Origin: Streptomyces albipurpureus
GTDB taxonomy: Bacteria; Actinomycetota; Actinomycetes; Streptomycetales; Streptomycetaceae
NCBI RefSeq assembly: GCF_023701525.1
Contig: NZ_JAMQAW010000027.1
Location: forward strand, 26,146-90,145
Direction: 5' to 3'
DNA length: 64,000 nt
In this document: piece by piece, positions 61,404 through 64,000 of the stretch
Position numbering within the stretch: the first letter of the stretch is position 1
Layout: the number at the start of each line of letters is the position of its first letter
Made by a program: the position numbers and the translations under genes
The notes under the pieces: model-generated
What the model saw: the letters and a program-made list of their open reading frames with translations, nothing else
What the model was told of the DNA's origin: nothing
The model's database searches: none

Positions 61404-61649
61404 CTATGCGGCTACGTGGTTGTTGCTGTTCTGCGTGTTCTGGGTCAGGTAGTCGATGAGCACTTGAACGGGAACCCGTCGGCTACGGCCGAAGGGAACC
61501 GTCCGGACAGCTCCGTCGCGGATCAGGCCGTACATCGTGGTGCGGCCGATGCTCAGGCGGCGGGCGGCTTCCTCCACCGTCACGGCGAGAAGGGAGGGAT
61601 CGAAGTCGGCGCGGCTCGCGCCGGCCTTGCGCATCTGGACGAGTGCCAC
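61404..61649 (-). CDS. Excisionase-like HTH protein
   Basis: 81 residues from GTG 61649 with GAGGAG eight bases upstream. LLAVTVEEAARRLSIGRTTMYGLIRDGAVRTVPFGRSRRVPVQVLIDYLTQN is a MerR/excisionase-type HTH (helix-turn-helix with wing). The stop lies 9 bp before the integrase start. Excisionases bend DNA for element release; a replication-regulator role is also possible. Confidence 0.88.
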   Translation of the reverse strand: MALVQMRKAGASRADFDPSLLAVTVEEAARRLSIGRTTMYGLIRDGAVRTVPFGRSRRVPVQVLIDYLTQNTQNSNNHVAA

Positions 61650-61706
61650 GGCTGGGACTCCTCTGCGGGGTTCTTGGGTGTGGTTGGCGTCACAATGCTG
61701 TGGGTC

Positions 61707-61860
61707 GCGGCCCATCGCGGCCCAAGGCTGTGACCTGCGGTTTCATCCCGCGCTTGTGCGGCCCATTGCGGCCCACCCTGCTCGGGGCATGGGCCGCGAT
61801 GGGCCGCAGCGTGGTGCGGTAAGAACCGCAGGTCAGGGGTGGTGGGTCGCGATGGGCCGC
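61707..61860. promoter_or_regulatory. Nested dyad-symmetric iteron array (origin- or operator-like)
   Basis: Eight copies of GCGGCCCA/TGGGCCGC occur as four pairs, each pair 10 bp apart. Direct copies start at 61707 and 61717, 61758 and 61768; inverted copies start at 61790 and 61800, 61843 (one mismatch) and 61853. An inverted repeat GACCTGCGGTT (61732) / AACCGCAGGTC (61824) is nested between. All are centred near 61783. Confidence 0.8.
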
Positions 61861-61879
61861 GACCTGGCGGATTGTGGGC

Positions 61880-63262
61880 TCAACCGCTGACGGCGATGCC
61901 GTTGTAGAGGGCGGTCCGTTCGCCCGAAGGGCCGCGGGGGCGGGAGCGGTTGAGCTGCGGAATCACGGACAGCAGGTTGCGGCCGAAGACCTGTTTGGTT
62001 CCGGCTCGGACGCCGTTGTCCTCGGCCCATTCCCGCCAGACGGTCCACAGGTGATCGACCGGAACAGTGCAGGTCGGGCCTGTGGTGCACCGTTCGCGGA
62101 CGAACGCGCTGGTGGGGGATGCTGTGTCGCGCATGGTGGTGACGGCGTCACGGCTGGAGGCGGGTTCGGTGATCCGGCGTGTGCGCTGGAGGCGGGCGAG
62201 TCCTTCCAGGGCCCAGTTGAGGATGCCGGGCATCTCGGCGATGAGGCGGTCGGTGAGGGTGGGGTCTTCCCGGCCCAGCCAGGACACCCGCATGCTGAGC
62301 AGGATGAATCGGTTGGCGATGACCCCGGAGGAGTCCCCGAAGTGGGGGAGTTCGTTGGACAGGATCATCAGACGGGAGGGCAGCTTGCCGGTCCATTGCT
62401 CGCGGTACTTGCGGTCAACGTCGATCGTGTCGTCACCGGAGATCGTGAGCAGGCGTTCCACGACCTGGCTGTTGTCGTTCCCGGACAGCCGTGCGTCGGA
62501 GATGACTGCCAGCGACTTCCCGACCAGGGTCGACAGTCCGAAGTTCGTGCCCAATCCGGCAAGCGTCGGCCCGGCCAGGTTCTCCTTGCCGACCAGCGCT
62601 TTCAGCACCCGCGCGATCGTCCCCTTGCCAGAGCGGGAAGGACCGACCATGAGCAGGATCTTCTGGAGGTCGGTGCGGCCGGACAGGATGTAGCCGAACC
62701 ACTCCTGAAGTGCGGTGATCGCGTCGGAGTCGTCGGGCCAGACCTCGGACAGGAACTGTTCCCATTCCGGCGCCGTGGCGGCCGGATCGTAGGCGAAGGG
62801 GACGGATACGAGGTTGAAGAACCCGGGGGTGTGCGGCAGCAGAGCGCGGTCCCGGATGCGGAGCAGGCCGTTCTCGCACGCGACGATCGGACCACCGTCC
62901 GTCTCACTCGCGCCGGTACCGTCCAGCCACGCGGGAGCGTCGGTGTCGGTCGGCAGCAGGGTGATAGCGCTGAGGGCATCCAGAAGATTGCTGATCTTCG
63001 GCTTAGTGGGTGCCCAGTCGCGTTCCTCGGTCTCGCCATCCTTGGTCGGTGTCCGATAGATGGCGTACTCAAGACGCGCGTACATCGCCGCACGCACCTG
63101 GGCTTCGTCGATCTCTCGCCAACAAGTGCCATTCCAGCGCATCCAGGACGCACGCCAGCGCCTGTACATCAGCTGCCCATCCGCAGTCTGCCAATCAGGC
63201 AGCAAACGGCGTGCCACGGCCATGGGGTGCGAGGGTGCGGGAAGTTCCTCCGAAGCAGTCAC
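61880..63262 (-). CDS. Plasmid/phage primase-helicase (D5/P4-like SF3 helicase)
   Basis: 460 residues from GTG 63262, overlapping the upstream stop as GTGA. A D5_N-type N-terminal part (RYRRWRASWMRWNGTCW region and FNLVSVPFAYDPAATAPEWEQFLSEV) leads to SF3 helicase motif A GPSRSGKGTIARVL, motif B AVISDARLSG, and RLMILSNELPHFGDSSGVIANRFILLSMRVSW. The C-terminus has a winged-helix-like RTRRITEPASSRDAVTTM region. This drives element replication, with the primase-polymerase fragment upstream. Confidence 0.9.
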   Translation of the reverse strand: MTASEELPAPSHPMAVARRLLPDWQTADGQLMYRRWRASWMRWNGTCWREIDEAQVRAAMYARLEYAIYRTPTKDGETEERDWAPTKPKISNLLDALSAITLLPTDTDAPAWLDGTGASETDGGPIVACENGLLRIRDRALLPHTPGFFNLVSVPFAYDPAATAPEWEQFLSEVWPDDSDAITALQEWFGYILSGRTDLQKILLMVGPSRSGKGTIARVLKALVGKENLAGPTLAGLGTNFGLSTLVGKSLAVISDARLSGNDNSQVVERLLTISGDDTIDVDRKYREQWTGKLPSRLMILSNELPHFGDSSGVIANRFILLSMRVSWLGREDPTLTDRLIAEMPGILNWALEGLARLQRTRRITEPASSRDAVTTMRDTASPTSAFVRERCTTGPTCTVPVDHLWTVWREWAEDNGVRAGTKQVFGRNLLSVIPQLNRSRPRGPSGERTALYNGIAVSG

Positions 63263-63552
63263 GCTGCGGCCCGTCCTTCCTGATCCCAACGGAGCGGGCA
63301 CAAGTCGCGGTGCTCGGTGTGGTCGGTGATCAGGGCGAGTACGCGTCCGTGCCCGATGGCGCTGCGGTCACGTCCGCACGCGCACCAGCTGGCGGCGGTC
63401 GGGGTGGCCCCGCGACCGGGAGCACGGATGGTGAGCCAGGCGATCGGCCGCCGCCCGTCAGGGGTCGGGTGCGGGTCAGGGCGAACAGATGAAAGGACGC
63501 CTACGGCGACGTCTTTCGAGGCGCCCACGGTTGCGGACAGGGGACCGATCAC
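63259..63552 (-). CDS. Small Cys/His protein of the element replication operon
   Basis: 97 residues, ATGA overlap with the primase-polymerase stop and GTGA overlap with the helicase gene. A C-x-C followed by H-x(8)-H-x(2)-H-x(3)-C cluster (SWCACGRDRSAIGHGRVLALITDHTEHRDLC) suggests a zinc site. No recognisable domain. Position inside the replication operon suggests an accessory role; both overlaps suggest strong translational coupling. Confidence 0.8.
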   Translation of the reverse strand: MIGPLSATVGASKDVAVGVLSSVRPDPHPTPDGRRPIAWLTIRAPGRGATPTAASWCACGRDRSAIGHGRVLALITDHTEHRDLCPLRWDQEGRAAA

Positions 63553-64000
63553 GCGGCTGCTCCTGACTGGGCGGAGCGGCGGATGCCGTCACGGATGCTG
63601 GCTGTGATGCGGGAGGGTGCCAGTCCCTTGGGCAGGGCCGCTTCGGTGAGAGCGCTGGTGACGTCGTGCTCGGTGAGGGTTCCCGCCGCGATGAGCCTGC
63701 CGAGGGCGTAGGCCGCGTTGTACAACGTCGTGTTCTGGGTGCCGGTTGCGGCGGCAGTGACCTTGGCGATCTCGCCGTTGAGAGCGGCGGTCGCGTACCG
63801 GTCTGCTTTCCCAATGCGGGAGCGGAGAACAGCTACGGGCACGGGGGCGGGTGCGGGCGGCGGGGTGAGGAGGTCACCAAGCCACGTGGGGAGGGGGGCC
63901 GGGGGCGCGTCGTGAATGATCTCGTACGACCCTGTGTGTTGAGCGTCATTGAAAATGCCTATGAGTGCGGCAGTTTGGGCAGCTTGGTGCCGACAAGATC
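63549..64000 (-). CDS. Bifunctional primase-polymerase, C-terminal end (continues past window edge)
   Basis: Open without a stop from 63549 to the last base, at least 149 codons; the start lies outside the window. The visible end reads ...GSYEIIHDAPPAPLPTWLGDLLTPPPAPAP, then RSRIGKADRYATAALNGEIAKVTAAATGTQNTTLYNAAYALGRLIAAGTLTEHDVTSALTEAALP, which is the helical C-terminal region of AICE/phage prim-pol proteins. The core catalytic domain would be beyond the edge. It overlaps the small gene as ATGA. Confidence 0.85.
   Translation of the reverse strand, partial: SCRHQAAQTAALIGIFNDAQHTGSYEIIHDAPPAPLPTWLGDLLTPPPAPAPVPVAVLRSRIGKADRYATAALNGEIAKVTAAATGTQNTTLYNAAYALGRLIAAGTLTEHDVTSALTEAALPKGLAPSRITASIRDGIRRSAQSGAAA

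Larger units (their letters stand above)
60055..64000. mobile_element. Integrated actinobacterial element (AICE/pSAM2-like), left part
   Basis: It begins after tRNA-Ser with a tyrosine integrase, an HTH excisionase, a dyad-symmetric repeat array and a minus-strand replication operon. The right end and the second attachment site lie beyond the window. The gene set and tRNA target are those of conjugative-integrative Streptomyces elements; no transfer (Tra) or Kil/Spd genes are visible here. Confidence 0.8.

Overview
The window is high-GC actinobacterial chromosome, almost certainly Streptomyces. The best markers are a 68-residue BldC at 30194-30400, an Lsr2-family protein, a valine dehydrogenase, GTG starts with GTGA/ATGA overlaps, and a scattered purine set (purM, purF, purL, purQ, purS, purC, purD, all on the minus strand) with dnaX and the small SRP RNA. 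From memory, this order (hrpA, bldC, vdh, purM/F, purLQS, lsr2-like, two-component system, purC, purD, dnaX) matches the S. coelicolor SCO4067-SCO4096 core region. No database was searched.

Layout. 1-9.8 kb is accessory: an ECF sigma factor (cut by the edge) with its DGPF partner, a secreted HNH-type nuclease, a PadR-methyltransferase fusion divergent from a cis-prenyltransferase, a very large secreted phosphoesterase/beta-propeller protein with two signal-like segments, a lipoprotein and an HD-domain protein. 9.8-14.6 kb is a compact divergent cassette. On the minus strand it has an XRE-type regulator and a NUDIX hydrolase; on the plus strand it has HAD phosphatase, radical SAM enzyme, P-loop (dTMP-kinase-like) kinase, SAM methyltransferase and CYTH protein. 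This is my best candidate for an undescribed system. 14.9-30.4 kb is conserved core: tRNA-Lys, DEAD-box helicase, a FluC pair, a membrane phosphoesterase, a Glu-Asp-Phe tRNA cluster, a CcdA/DsbA-like thiol pair, hrpA, a second tRNA-Asp and bldC. 30.9-44.5 kb carries vdh, purM, purF, a META lipoprotein, an ArsR-M23 pair, purL, purQ, purS and an Lsr2 paralogue.

44.5-50.4 kb holds a gene-poor stretch with an 8-bp minisatellite, an aberrant tRNA-Gly(UCC), and an ABC transporter plus two-component system bracketed by two identical tRNA-Gly(GCC) genes. 50.7-59.9 kb has purC, a DMFase-like protein, a degenerate M48-like membrane protein, purD, dnaX and the SRP RNA. From tRNA-Ser(GGA) at 59970 to the right edge the DNA is a site-specific integrated element of the AICE/pSAM2 type: tyrosine integrase, HTH excisionase, SF3 helicase/primase, a small Cys/His protein and the C-terminal end of a primase-polymerase. 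A nested, dyad-symmetric repeat array lies between the excisionase and the replication genes.

How it works together. The core genes cover de novo purine synthesis (PurF, PurD, PurLQS, PurM, PurC), replication, RNA remodelling and development (BldC). Starts were moved from the longest ORF to internal ATG/GTG codons wherever a Shine-Dalgarno sequence, a stop-start overlap or a remembered family N-terminus supported it. Several genes (uppS-like, HAD, ArsR) look leaderless. Long antisense ORFs are GC-frame shadows and are left out.
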